A stretch of DNA of 64,000 bases, from assembly GCA_964517585.1 (NCBI GenBank), contig CAZFCB010000001.1:1-64000 (forward strand), in the 5' to 3' direction. Below the pieces are notes generated by a model. That model did no database searches. It worked only from the letters and a program-made list of their open reading frames with translations, and was not told where the DNA came from. The translations under genes and the position numbers were made by a program. This document shows, in pieces, positions 1 to 8,531 of the stretch; position 1 is the first letter of the stretch; every line of letters begins with the position of its first letter. This DNA comes from JAGORY01 sp964517585 (GTDB lineage: Bacteria; Patescibacteriota; Gracilibacteria; Peribacterales; Peribacteraceae).

Positions 1-105
1 TGGTAGCCGATGCATAGTACTCAAGAAAGCGTGAAAGTCAAGAGTTGAGCACTAGAATGCCATGAAAACACTAGTGAGGCACAGATGAGGAAACTAGCAC
101 GTTCA

Positions 106-133
106 TTGACTAAATTCTATTTTAGAGTATAAT
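106..133 (+). promoter_or_regulatory. Promoter of the HExxH protein gene
   Basis: A TTGACT -35 box (106-111) and a perfect TATAAT -10 box (128-133) are separated by 16 bp. The predicted transcription start falls about 7 nt after the -10 box, at or next to the ATG at 141, so the mRNA is probably leaderless. The 105 bases before it hold no recognisable gene. Confidence 0.7.
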
Positions 134-140
134 ATTTATT

Positions 141-2270
141 ATGCTACAACAAAAAGAATTTTTCGATAAAACCCACGTGAATATGGGCAATCGATTTGTT
201 CGCTTGGAACTCTCACCGGACGAAAAGGGATCGGATCAAACGTGTACTGCCGACATGTCCACAATGAAAACGCTCGCTGAAGGCATCGATGTGTTTGGAG
301 CAACCATCTTTCAACTCGAAGCGCAAAAAGAGACGCGGGTGAAAGCAAAAGGCCTCCTAGGGGAAAGTATATTCGGAATATTCTTCCGAAATTCAAAGGA
401 AGCGCCACAAAGTACACGGGACACATTGTCGAAAGATAAAGGCGTACTCGTACGAACGATATCAAAAGAGCAGCAAGAAAGAATCGTAGAAGCATTGGGC
501 TCACACACTGGTGTTCAATACGTTGGTGAGATGCTCTTCATTGCAAAGGCAAGTATGGATCAGGTGCAAGGAGCGATATTCCAATCGGCAGAATTATCGC
601 CAACGCTCGTACGAACTGCCCCCGAAGTGACACCAACTACGATCCGTGAGCACATGGAACACATGGGAACTCAAACAATTTTTGATATTCAGCCACCAGA
701 AAACTCAATCGATTTCACTCGTATGGGATTGCAATTGGATGAAGGTTGGCAGCGCGAGAAGCGACAGCTGCAGACAATGCTCGAAACGGAACTCAACGCA
801 AAAGAGATCTTGACGAAGCTATGTGCAATTTTGGGCATCCATCCTCCCTTGCGTATTCCCATCGAATTTCAGCAATCGGAAGACAAACTTGGATGCGTCA
901 ATTTCATTATTACGGATGTCATGTCAAAAATGGAGTCTAGTGGGCGCAAGAAGATTGTGTCGTTCAAGTGCCTCAAGAATCGAAAAATCTCGTTGAATCA
1001 TGACGACAATATTAGTCTGACGGTTCGACGGAAGGTTTTCATACATGAATTAGTTCACTATTTGCTTCCGAATATGCCTGAAAGTGAATTATTGGAAGAA
1101 GGAGCTGCTGAAGGAATTGCGTGGCTCTACGCTGAAGTATTCGGCGAACAAATGCAGTGGGATACCTGCGCTGGACCAGAGCAAATTGCGCTCGTTGGTG
1201 AGAATGCAGGGTGGCGCACGCCCGATTGCGCGAAACCCATATCCATCGCACATCAGACTTTTGCCTACGTGGGTGGAGCTATGATCAATCAATGTCTCGG
1301 TACAACTTTGAATGAGCGTCTGACAAACCTCCAGGCACTTGCGCGCGTATCGTCAAAGCACAAAAAAATTGAGGAGGCATATGTGAAGCATGACCACAGT
1401 GTTGGAAAGCTCGATATAGTGGTGAGCCCTTCTACTGAAGAGTGGTGTAATGAACTGGACAAAGAATTGCCCGGCCTAGGCAGTTCTATCCTACGACATC
1501 CAACAATGCAGCCTCTGGACGATTGTCCGAGAGTACTTTGGCATCCCGCTCGGAACGCCGCAAATCCTTCATCACCATGGGGTGTCATCAGCGCCATTCA
1601 ATTTAAAACGAACCCAAACTTCGGCCTCACGGTCAAAGGTTTCCCCGAGCATCTGCCTCCGAAGATGGACGACTTCGATCTCAATGCAGCGACAGTGGAA
1701 TATCTTCCGTTTGCACTTCACGTCAGTCACGGTAATGGCGACAAGAAAAAGGATGCATTTCTGCCTCTGCCTGGCGGATCGGTAGGCGTGAACCCTGATC
1801 TTCTGCAATCAATTCCGGGAGCAAAAAGAGTGAGAAGGCAATTACGAAAATCTTGTGAAATTTCAGTCATTCTTCCAAAAGTAGATGTAGAGTTTCTTGT
1901 CACGACCAATACCGGCATTACTCGTCAGGAATATCTTGAGCGCAAGCGAGAAAAAGCGCCTGCGCCCGAAGATGAAGCACCAGAGTTGCATGACACATCA
2001 CTTGAATCTCTTAATTTCGAGTCGCTACCATCACCGCTTCCTGACATGAATGACTCCGAGTATCTCCATTTTCTGCAGAACGTACAAAATGATCCGAAGG
2101 CTTTTTTTAAGACGCTTGAAGATGAAATTAAGGCACTCCAAGCTTTAACTGACTACGTAACAGCTACTGATGCTGAACAAACTGTTCTATCTGACCTGAA
2201 TACCATGTTTCCTCCAGAAGTACGAAACGGCTGGGATCTCGATGGAATGAATAATGAACATTCGAATTAA
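141..2270 (+). CDS. Large protein with HExxH metallopeptidase-like motif, function unknown
   Basis: This 709-residue protein is not recognised as a whole. Its clearest motif is HELVH at residues 302-306, the zinc-binding HExxH signature, followed 14 residues later by LLEEGAAEG (317-325), which resembles the ExxA third-ligand segment of gluzincin peptidases. This suggests a zinc peptidase core around residues 290-345. No signal peptide or membrane segment is visible, so it is probably cytoplasmic. The C-terminal 70 residues are acidic and likely partly disordered. The ATG at 141 is supported by a consensus promoter ending at 133. An RmuC-like gene follows on the same strand and may be cotranscribed. 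The peptidase role is inferred from the motif only. Confidence 0.6.
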   Translation: MLQQKEFFDKTHVNMGNRFVRLELSPDEKGSDQTCTADMSTMKTLAEGIDVFGATIFQLEAQKETRVKAKGLLGESIFGIFFRNSKEAPQSTRDTLSKDKGVLVRTISKEQQERIVEALGSHTGVQYVGEMLFIAKASMDQVQGAIFQSAELSPTLVRTAPEVTPTTIREHMEHMGTQTIFDIQPPENSIDFTRMGLQLDEGWQREKRQLQTMLETELNAKEILTKLCAILGIHPPLRIPIEFQQSEDKLGCVNFIITDVMSKMESSGRKKIVSFKCLKNRKISLNHDDNISLTVRRKVFIHELVHYLLPNMPESELLEEGAAEGIAWLYAEVFGEQMQWDTCAGPEQIALVGENAGWRTPDCAKPISIAHQTFAYVGGAMINQCLGTTLNERLTNLQALARVSSKHKKIEEAYVKHDHSVGKLDIVVSPSTEEWCNELDKELPGLGSSILRHPTMQPLDDCPRVLWHPARNAANPSSPWGVISAIQFKTNPNFGLTVKGFPEHLPPKMDDFDLNAATVEYLPFALHVSHGNGDKKKDAFLPLPGGSVGVNPDLLQSIPGAKRVRRQLRKSCEISVILPKVDVEFLVTTNTGITRQEYLERKREKAPAPEDEAPELHDTSLESLNFESLPSPLPDMNDSEYLHFLQNVQNDPKAFFKTLEDEIKALQALTDYVTATDAEQTVLSDLNTMFPPEVRNGWDLDGMNNEHSN

Positions 2271-2323
2271 AAAAAGTGAGTAAAGAAGTGGACGACCGTC
2301 CACCCTGTGATACTATACGAGGC

Positions 2324-3499
2324 ATGACAGGATTTGAAATAGCTCTCGGCATCGTCGTGGTCCTCGGAATAGGGGCGAGCCTTGTATTGCAGCTCCGACG
2401 TCCCAGCACCGCAGCCGACAGTCATGAAGCGAAAAAAGAGCTCATGAAATTAGAAAAAGAACTAGAAATAGAGAAAGCCGATCACAACAAGCAGGCGGGT
2501 GCAAATAAACAGATGTATGCAGAACTCGTACAGGCAAAAGCGAAATTGCAATCGATTGAAAAAGAACGTGACAACCTGCAAACGACTCTGACAAAGATGG
2601 AAACGAAACGCGAACAGCAAGAAAAAGAGTATGCGCGAGGCCTCGAGAAGATCGACGCCGCTGAGCGTGCGCTCAAAGAGGAGCGCCAGCGAGTGCTGGT
2701 AAGTGAGGTAGAAGCGAAAAAGCGAGCGGAAGCAGAACGCGATCGGCTGTGGAACGACCATGAAGTGTCCGTTATCTCATCTCTTGTTGATCTGTGTAAG
2801 CAGCCGCACTTGCAATTCAAATCGTACAGTAACAATAATCTCCCTGACGACTTCGATGGCTCACTCAAGCCAGATTTCCTCATCGATTTTCTGGGCCAAT
2901 ACGTCGTCTTCGATGCGAAAGTAAGCAAGGCTCAGAACCTGCAAACATACATCGATGATCAAGTGAAAAAAACTGCCGAAAAGATGAAGAAAAACGACAA
3001 AATCTATCCGCACATCTTCCTCGTTGTACCAACAGAAGCCGTATCCGAACTCAAGAAACTTGTGTACGCCAAGGACCAGTTCTACTTCTACGTTATCTCA
3101 CGCGAAGCTCTGTCCCCTATTCTTGCGTCTCTCAAGCGCATTTCAACATACGAACTCGCGGAAACATTGGACCCACAGAAGCGCGAGAACATCATCAACG
3201 CACTGGCTGAGATGACGACTCAAATCAACATGACGAGTGCAACGTCACTCCTCACGACGAAAAAAGGCATCGAAGTACTCTCAAGACTGCAGCAAGCAGA
3301 TCCTGAGCTCGCTTCCGAAGTAGAGCAGAAGAGCAAAGAGAAGACTCTGACTGCATATTCTCCAACGGAGATCAAAAGGTTAGCCAACTCGATTACTGCG
3401 CAGAGCGCAGAAATATCTTCCATCGCTTCTCCAAAAGCATCGATCAAGAAGAGCATGATCGACGCTGCGCAAAACGTGATCTCTCAGAGGCTTCTCTAG
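2324..3499 (+). CDS. rmuC: RmuC family protein, membrane-anchored coiled coil with nuclease-like domain
   Basis: The protein opens with one membrane segment (residues 2-22), continues with a long charged coiled coil (about 30-145) and then carries the RmuC domain. A KPDFLIDF...VVFDAK stretch matches the PD-(D/E)xK-like core of this family. E. coli RmuC limits DNA inversions at short inverted repeats; its biochemical activity is poorly defined. I chose ATG 2324 (391 residues) over the GTG at 2276, because translation then begins directly with the membrane helix and a TACTAT -10 box lies at 2311-2316. The C-terminal 60 residues are less conserved. Position next to a UvrD-like helicase fits a DNA-maintenance neighbourhood. 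Confidence 0.75.
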   Translation: MTGFEIALGIVVVLGIGASLVLQLRRPSTAADSHEAKKELMKLEKELEIEKADHNKQAGANKQMYAELVQAKAKLQSIEKERDNLQTTLTKMETKREQQEKEYARGLEKIDAAERALKEERQRVLVSEVEAKKRAEAERDRLWNDHEVSVISSLVDLCKQPHLQFKSYSNNNLPDDFDGSLKPDFLIDFLGQYVVFDAKVSKAQNLQTYIDDQVKKTAEKMKKNDKIYPHIFLVVPTEAVSELKKLVYAKDQFYFYVISREALSPILASLKRISTYELAETLDPQKRENIINALAEMTTQINMTSATSLLTTKKGIEVLSRLQQADPELASEVEQKSKEKTLTAYSPTEIKRLANSITAQSAEISSIASPKASIKKSMIDAAQNVISQRLL

Positions 3500-3580
3500 C
3501 AGACACAAAGAAAAGATATCGGTTCCGCACAGGTCAGCGGTTCTTATTGGTAGTCCCAGTTAGGAGGGTAAAGGGGGTTT

Positions 3581-3619
3581 GGGGGACCTAGGGAACCGAA
3601 CAAGGTTCCCTGGTCCCCC
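3581..3619. repeat. Long near-perfect hairpin between rmuC and the helicase gene
   Basis: The left arm (3581-3597) and right arm (3604-3619) pair over 16 bp around a 6-nt loop, with one bulged T at 3589. No T-run follows on either strand, so it is not a classical intrinsic terminator. The rest of the 3500-3719 gap holds no recognisable gene. Confidence 0.7.
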
Positions 3620-3719
3620 AAGAAGAAAAATGAAAGCGACACGAAAGATTGTCATGGCATTTTTTGTGTGAAAAAGAGCCAAGAAAATTCTAGAAAATAT
3701 GATACCCTCCCAACCTCTC

Positions 3720-5975
3720 ATGACCCCCGAAAAAGACCCAATCTTTGCAGGCCTCAACGATCAGCAAAAACTGGCTGTTGAAACACTCAAAGGGCCTGTG
3801 CTCATTCTGGCTGGAGCAGGTTCAGGAAAAACCAGAACGATTACACACCGTATCGCACATCTCATCGCGCAAGGGGTTCCTGCATGGCAGATCCTTGCCG
3901 TGACGTTTACGAACAAAGCCGCAAAAGAATTGAAGGAACGCATCGGACGAATCCTGAAACTTACAGACGCAGCTGGAACAGAAGCTACTCACTTGCCAAT
4001 GTCTGGAACGTTTCACTCCATCTGCGCAAGAATCCTACGACGAGACATCGAACACATAGGACGCAACCGAAGTTTTGTAATCTACGACACGGATGATCAA
4101 CAAAAAGTGGTGCAAAATATCTTGAAGGACATGCACATCACGCCTGAGGAATTAAAGCCCCGTACAGCTCTCGCTCACATCAGCGGATTCAAATCCGAAG
4201 GTGTCCGCCCAGACAAGGCGCGCAGTCGCGGCACATCACATACAGAAGCTCGCATGGCAGACATTTATACGAAATACCAAAAGGCGCTACTGGAATCCAA
4301 CGCACTCGACTTCGATGATCTGCTGATGGAAACCGTTCGCCTTTTCGAGGAGTGTCCGGATGTTCTCGCGAGATATCAGAGTACGTGGAAATTTATTCAC
4401 GTCGACGAGTACCAAGATACGAACCATCCGCAGTACCAGTTCATCAGCATGCTGTCTGCGAGCCACGGTAATCTCTGTGTCATCGGTGATCCGGACCAGT
4501 CCATTTACTCATTCCGTGGCGCCGACATCAGAAATATTCTAGATTTTCAGCGAGAATATCCGGGTGCAGTCAGCATCAAGCTCGAACGGAACTACCGCTC
4601 CACGCAACAGATTCTCGACGCAGCCGATGCCATCATCTCTGCAAATCCGAACCGTCCTGAGAAGAAAATGTGGACCGACCAAAAAGATGGTGCCAAAGTG
4701 AGCCTTCAAGAAGTGACTGATGAGAGACGAGAATCCGAGGTTGCGGTGAAGAATATCCTCACGTACAAAGCGCAGGGCATTGCGTTTTCTGACCAAGTCA
4801 TCCTCTACCGGACGAATGCTCAATCACGCCTGTTCGAAGAAGCGTGTTTGCGCGCCTCCGTTCCATATCGCATTCTCGGCGGACTCAAATTCTATGCACG
4901 CAAAGAAGTGAAAGATGTTCTCGCGTACCTTTTTACCGTGCTCAACCCATCGGACACCATTTCGCTGCTGAGGATTATCAATGTCCCCTCTCGGAAAATT
5001 GGTGACACAACGATGGCACGACTTCAGAATTTCTGTAACGAACGAGGCGTAAGCCTTTGGCAGTCCTTGAAACATATTGAGATGGTCGATGGCATCAGTG
5101 AAGGCGTAAAAAATCGCATCGCCGACTTCACGGTACTCATCGAAAATCTGCAACAGATCTCGAAAGCTTCTCCGGTAAGCCATGTAGCTGCATCAGTCAT
5201 CAAGAGAACTGGCATGGAAAAATGGGTGAGAGATGACACCGAAGAAGGTGAAACAAGATGGGAAAACATCTTAGAACTTCTGTCAGTCACGAAGAAATAT
5301 GACAATCTGCCTCCGGAAGAATCCATCACAAGCTTTCTCGAAGAAGTCGCGCTTATTAGTGAGGTCGACAAGCTTGATGTTGGTAACCACGATGCCGTCA
5401 CACTCATGACCTTGCATCTCTGCAAAGGCCTCGAGTTTGATTGCGTTACTGTTGCGGGTTGTGAAGAAGGCCTGCTTCCACATAGTTCTTCGCTCATGGA
5501 CCGAACTCAAATGGAAGAAGAGCGCAGACTCCTCTATGTAGGAATGACACGCGCCAAGAAGCACCTACGCTTGCTGCACGCAACAAGCCGTACGCTGTGG
5601 GGAAATAATCAGAACAATGCAAGAAGCCGTTTTCTTGATGACATCCCACTCAGTATCATCGACGTACAGAGTGAAGAAATTTCGAGTAAATACGGATGGC
5701 TTACGAGTAGTGCGCCGGAGAAATCTTGGTGGAAACCAGCGGCACCAAAAAATGAATTTACACAGGAAACGACAAGTGATGATGTAAACCAAGACTGGCT
5801 TGGACACGTCGAAGAAATGATTGATGAAGGCACGAAGATCGAACACCGCACACTCGGAGCAGGCACTGTCTTGAGCAAAAGTGGCGACATCGTCGAAGTG
5901 CGATTCGAGAGCGGTCAGACCAAACGTCTGGCTCTCGGCATTGCGCCGATCAAGATCGTCGCGCGAATAGAGTAG
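3720..5975 (+). CDS. uvrD: UvrD/PcrA-type superfamily 1 DNA helicase
   Basis: This is a 3'-5' ATP-dependent helicase of the UvrD/PcrA/Rep family, used in excision repair, replication restart and removal of recombinase filaments. Visible motifs in order are Walker A AGAGSGKT (near residue 33), TFTNKAA (Ia), VDEYQDTN (II), GDPDQSIYSFRGAD (III), LERNYRST (IV), TLHLCKGLEFD (V) and VGMTRAKKHL (VI). The C-terminus ends in a small domain resembling the PcrA/UvrD tail (HRTLGAGTV). At 751 residues the length is normal. An upstream ATG at 3699 lies inside a TATGAT box (3697-3702), so ATG 3720 is the better start. No partner gene adjoins it. Confidence 0.92.
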   Translation: MTPEKDPIFAGLNDQQKLAVETLKGPVLILAGAGSGKTRTITHRIAHLIAQGVPAWQILAVTFTNKAAKELKERIGRILKLTDAAGTEATHLPMSGTFHSICARILRRDIEHIGRNRSFVIYDTDDQQKVVQNILKDMHITPEELKPRTALAHISGFKSEGVRPDKARSRGTSHTEARMADIYTKYQKALLESNALDFDDLLMETVRLFEECPDVLARYQSTWKFIHVDEYQDTNHPQYQFISMLSASHGNLCVIGDPDQSIYSFRGADIRNILDFQREYPGAVSIKLERNYRSTQQILDAADAIISANPNRPEKKMWTDQKDGAKVSLQEVTDERRESEVAVKNILTYKAQGIAFSDQVILYRTNAQSRLFEEACLRASVPYRILGGLKFYARKEVKDVLAYLFTVLNPSDTISLLRIINVPSRKIGDTTMARLQNFCNERGVSLWQSLKHIEMVDGISEGVKNRIADFTVLIENLQQISKASPVSHVAASVIKRTGMEKWVRDDTEEGETRWENILELLSVTKKYDNLPPEESITSFLEEVALISEVDKLDVGNHDAVTLMTLHLCKGLEFDCVTVAGCEEGLLPHSSSLMDRTQMEEERRLLYVGMTRAKKHLRLLHATSRTLWGNNQNNARSRFLDDIPLSIIDVQSEEISSKYGWLTSSAPEKSWWKPAAPKNEFTQETTSDDVNQDWLGHVEEMIDEGTKIEHRTLGAGTVLSKSGDIVEVRFESGQTKRLALGIAPIKIVARIE

Positions 5976-6017
5976 AGACGCGCGAATCGCACGTCTCTAC
6001 AGGAAATTCAGCCCCGA

Positions 6018-7679
6018 TTAATATTTGTAATACGTTCCGAGTGCAAGCGGCGCATCCAATGCGACCCACGTATAAACGGATGTGCCGTCTGTCCATGTTA
6101 CAGCTCCAGCGGTTGATGATGACCCAGGCTGATTGAGCGTCAGACGCAGAGATGCATGAGATGCATCCTCTGCTGTGATGTCGCCGTACATGACGATCGT
6201 CCGCGGCTGTTCAGCGAGAGATCCAATACTCTCCGGAATAGAGCTACAGGTAACAGTATTCTGATTCACAAGACAGTTCGTACGATCTGGAATTCCAGCT
6301 GTACCAATCTTGACGTTCGTCAGTTGAACGTTACCCGTCTGCTCTATCTCAAAGACTAGTTTGGACATGTGAATCTTGGCGCTTGCATCAGTGGTGCGAC
6401 CTGCAAATGTGTAGGAACCGATGAGTCGATTCGTGCCCGTGACAAGAGCAGCGTTAGGCGAAAGAGCATTCGCAATAGACGTAATAGTCGAACGCGAAGT
6501 GATAAAAGCCTGGAAAGAATCGCTCAACGACGATTGTTTCATGTACCCACGGTTGCTCCATGCGCCATCCCCTTCAATGCTGACTAAGCTGATTTGCACT
6601 GTCTGTCCACCGAGTCCACCTGCGTCCTTGGATGAAAGTTGTGCACGAAAGTAGACCGTACGCTCTTCACGCTTGCCAACTGTGAATGTGCCCACCGGTA
6701 TGTCGAGTCGATAGTGTCGATTCGTAGGAGAAGACGTCGAATTCAACGTTGCACGACCGAGGTATCGTTGCTGATCGTCGTACACAAGAAGTGATTGGAC
6801 GGTAGGGACGTCCGTAGTCAGGTCAACAGAAATTGAGGAAACATTAAGAGGCTCTTCTTCAAGAAAAAACTTTGCAGCACCAATCACTGGACTCGTTTCA
6901 CCAAGCAATAAAAACTGAGACCTTACGACAGTATTCGCAATGGGATCACGGGGGAGACTTCGAAGACTCGACGACGAACTAGACCACCCAACGGACGATG
7001 AGGAGCTGCTGACAGAAGATGATGTGGAATGTGCAGAAGACGTCGATGAAGAATACAGGCCTGATTCAGCCATTCGAAGCTCGGTCAACTGCCCTTTGGA
7101 TTGGGCAAAGAAAGCAGCGGCAAGACGCGTGGCCATTCCGCGAGTGAGCGGACGATCGAGATCAATAGTGATCGGTAAATCTACTTTCAGTCCTGCGGCA
7201 GCTTGGTAATATTTCTCTGCCCAATGTCCTGATGCTCCGGATGTCACGTCATACCCGAAAAGAAGTGTCAGCATTTTTAGTGCTTCGCCATACGTCACCG
7301 TATATTCCGGATGGAATTTGCCGTCACCAAAGCCTAGCACGATGTTCTGGCGGAACGCTGTACAAACGTAAGGGGTAAACCATTGCCCCTCCCGAACGTC
7401 AGGGAAACATTGCTCTTGTGAAGAAGTGCGGGCAACGCCTGCCGCTGTCATCGCAATTTTCAGGAATTCTGCCCTGTTGATGAGGCGTGTGGGACCAAAG
7501 CGATTGAGGGCATAACCGTTAACAATCCCCTCGCGTGTGAGTAAGTTAATCCCGGCGGCTTCAAAGCTGTTCGTACGAACATCCGTATAGAAACGTGCAG
7601 GCTGTATGGTGATGGCCGAAGCTACTAATGGCAGAGCTGTTAGAGCTGCAATGACGGAGAGTAAAATTTTTGATTTCAT
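6018..7679 (-). CDS. Secreted S-layer homology (SLH) domain protein
   Basis: The protein begins with a signal peptide of about 22 residues (MKSKILL... ending VASA). Three SLH repeats follow (roughly residues 28-200), with typical REFLKI, WFTPYV and GFGDGKFHPE motifs. A Ser-rich linker of about 35 residues joins them to a beta-rich C-terminal region of about 300 residues that I do not recognise. SLH domains anchor proteins to secondary cell-wall polymers, so this is likely a surface protein. The start at 7679 removes 15 residues that lack signal-peptide character. It is divergent from rsmA with only 45 bp between starts, so the two promoters overlap. It ends in a 42-bp gap facing the helicase gene. 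Confidence 0.8.
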   Translation of the reverse strand: MKSKILLSVIAALTALPLVASAITIQPARFYTDVRTNSFEAAGINLLTREGIVNGYALNRFGPTRLINRAEFLKIAMTAAGVARTSSQEQCFPDVREGQWFTPYVCTAFRQNIVLGFGDGKFHPEYTVTYGEALKMLTLLFGYDVTSGASGHWAEKYYQAAAGLKVDLPITIDLDRPLTRGMATRLAAAFFAQSKGQLTELRMAESGLYSSSTSSAHSTSSSVSSSSSSVGWSSSSSSLRSLPRDPIANTVVRSQFLLLGETSPVIGAAKFFLEEEPLNVSSISVDLTTDVPTVQSLLVYDDQQRYLGRATLNSTSSPTNRHYRLDIPVGTFTVGKREERTVYFRAQLSSKDAGGLGGQTVQISLVSIEGDGAWSNRGYMKQSSLSDSFQAFITSRSTITSIANALSPNAALVTGTNRLIGSYTFAGRTTDASAKIHMSKLVFEIEQTGNVQLTNVKIGTAGIPDRTNCLVNQNTVTCSSIPESIGSLAEQPRTIVMYGDITAEDASHASLRLTLNQPGSSSTAGAVTWTDGTSVYTWVALDAPLALGTYYKY

Positions 7680-7724
7680 AACGAGGAATGTGAATGATGA
7701 GTAAAGTGGTGCATACTCACACAT

Positions 7725-8531
7725 ATGATAGACGAAACAATGAAGAATTTATTACGAAAATACGGTATTCGATTGAATACTGATGCAGGACAACATTTTC
7801 TTCGTGATGATGATGTCCTTGCAGAAATCGTATGCGCGGCTGATTTGAGCCCAAAAGACCGTGTTTGGGAAATAGGGCCCGGTATTGGTGTACTCACCGC
7901 AGAGCTCGTGAAACGCGCTGCCCACGTGACATCAGTCGAGATCGACCCCCGCTTCCCTCCTCTTATTCGCGAATATACGGAAAACGCCAAGAATCTTGAT
8001 ATCATCGTTGGGAGCGCACTGGACACCAAAACTCCTACGGATGGCCCGTATAAAGTTGTGGCAAATATTCCGTATCACATCACGTCTCCCCTGTTACATC
8101 ATCTCTTCATGGAATCAGCCATTCTGCCAACGTCGATCACATTCCTCATTCAACGAGAGGTAGCTGAAAATATCGCTTCAAAAAACTCTGATAGCATCTT
8201 AACCGTCCTCACGCGCCTGTATGGTGAGCCATCACTACTTAGACTCGTATCACCAGAAGCATTTTTACCACCGCCAAATGTGGACTCAGCCGTACTACAC
8301 ATCAAGTGTTATCAAAGACCAAAAGTAGACATAGATACTGCGCAGAAAGTACTGAATCTTGCTAAGCACGCGATGAGTAAAAGGCGAAAAATGCTCAGTA
8401 ATTCGATTGGTGAATTACCGCAGGGGATGGAATCGCTCGCAGCAGTGAAGATCGACCATACTCGGAGACCACAGACACTGAAGATCGATGAGTGGATTGC
8501 ACTCGAAGCGGAATTAGCAAAGCATCGATGA
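7725..8531 (+). CDS. rsmA: 16S rRNA dimethyladenosine transferase RsmA (KsgA)
   Basis: RsmA dimethylates two adjacent adenosines in the 3'-terminal hairpin of 16S rRNA, using SAM, late in small-subunit assembly. The sequence shows the AGQHFLRD opening, motif I EIGPGIGVLT (near residue 49), the EID acidic residue of motif II and the catalytic NIPYHITSP motif (about 116-124), followed by the PPPNVDSAV segment. Its 268 residues are normal for the family. The stop overlaps the next start as ATGA (8528-8531), which suggests translational coupling with the ComEC-like gene. Confidence 0.95.
   Translation: MIDETMKNLLRKYGIRLNTDAGQHFLRDDDVLAEIVCAADLSPKDRVWEIGPGIGVLTAELVKRAAHVTSVEIDPRFPPLIREYTENAKNLDIIVGSALDTKTPTDGPYKVVANIPYHITSPLLHHLFMESAILPTSITFLIQREVAENIASKNSDSILTVLTRLYGEPSLLRLVSPEAFLPPPNVDSAVLHIKCYQRPKVDIDTAQKVLNLAKHAMSKRRKMLSNSIGELPQGMESLAAVKIDHTRRPQTLKIDEWIALEAELAKHR

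Noticed and set aside
8528..8531. UGA recoding (as in some CPR phyla)
   Set aside because: UGA ends rsmA, pyrG-type neighbours and others at the expected family lengths, so the standard code applies.
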